Shown here in pieces: positions 63,905-64,000 of a DNA stretch of 64,000 nt. Numbering within the stretch: the first letter of the stretch is position 1; every line of letters begins with the position of its first letter. The DNA is taken from assembly GCA_963931865.1 (NCBI GenBank), contig OZ007514.1:5806646-5870645 (forward strand), in the 5' to 3' direction. The position numbers and the translations under genes are program-made. The notes below the pieces were generated by a model. It saw only the letters and a list, made by a program, of their open reading frames with translations. It did no database searches and was not told the DNA's origin. This stretch comes from Axinella damicornis. Taxonomy: Eukaryota > Porifera > Demospongiae > Axinellida > Axinellidae.

Positions 63905-64000
63905 ACCTTTATTACCCCGCGCGCGCATGCGCGAAGCGGGGTTAAGCAATCGGTTTTGTCTGTCAGTCTGTCAGTCTGTCAGTCTGTGACTCGAAAAAAA
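63905..64000. mobile_element. End of a dispersed element (inverse of 2,545-2,635)
   Basis: CCCCGCGCGCGCATGCGCGA, AGCGGGGTTAAGCAATCGG, four GTCTGTCA units, GACTCGAAAAAAA. The element continues beyond the window. Confidence 0.6.

Overview
The window is eukaryotic and almost certainly from an invertebrate metazoan. Genes have introns, GT-AG splice sites and Kozak-type starts, and most of the sequence is repeats. An expanded death-domain family, a Roc/COR-like GTPase fused to a death domain, and a one-exon NACHT-LRR receptor together point to an early-branching animal, most likely a demosponge. The species cannot be read from the sequence.

Layout. Two long homologous blocks lie in the same orientation: block A (about 480-17,960) and block B (about 45,440-63,230). 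A third partial copy, block C (about 34,900-37,720), matches the right-hand end of A and B. Most A/B length differences are mobile-element insertions, so one copy often supplies the empty site of the other and target-site duplications can be read directly. The left part of A and of B holds a minus-strand gene built from death-domain exons. In B I can follow it from a 22-nt first exon (52,749) through two intact and one frameshifted death-domain exon into a large GTPase exon (43,461-41,395), two short linker exons and a C-terminal death-domain exon ending at 39,738. Every internal junction is phase 1, and without the broken exon the model is a continuous 1,035-codon frame. In A the same start and three intact death-domain exons are present, but the gene leaves the window on the left. 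The right parts of A, B and C hold plus-strand relics: an acyl/acetyl-CoA synthetase exon, a possible HIRAN-like piece, a Brr2/ASCC3-like piece and several unrecognised exons, some conserved between copies.

Between the blocks, 20,618-23,566 (minus) is the best single gene: a 982-aa NACHT-LRR protein whose only good ATG starts with MGCSVSK, a dual myristoylation/palmitoylation signature. The rest is mobile DNA. The best supported items are a foldback family (TAGTCTCG/TAGCCTCG ends) with 9-bp target duplications, micro-hairpins of 42-49 bp with 8-bp duplications, a TTAA-flanked 965-975 bp element with a 182-codon ORF, a 1.0-kb hAT relic, a Ty3/Gypsy-like relic, and a foldback carrying repeated 20-bp palindromes.

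The death-domain/GTPase gene and the NACHT-LRR gene would both act in intracellular innate-immune or cell-death signalling. The local duplication, divergence and exon modularity fit a fast-evolving receptor/adaptor locus. No database search was possible, so family assignments rest on motif recognition.
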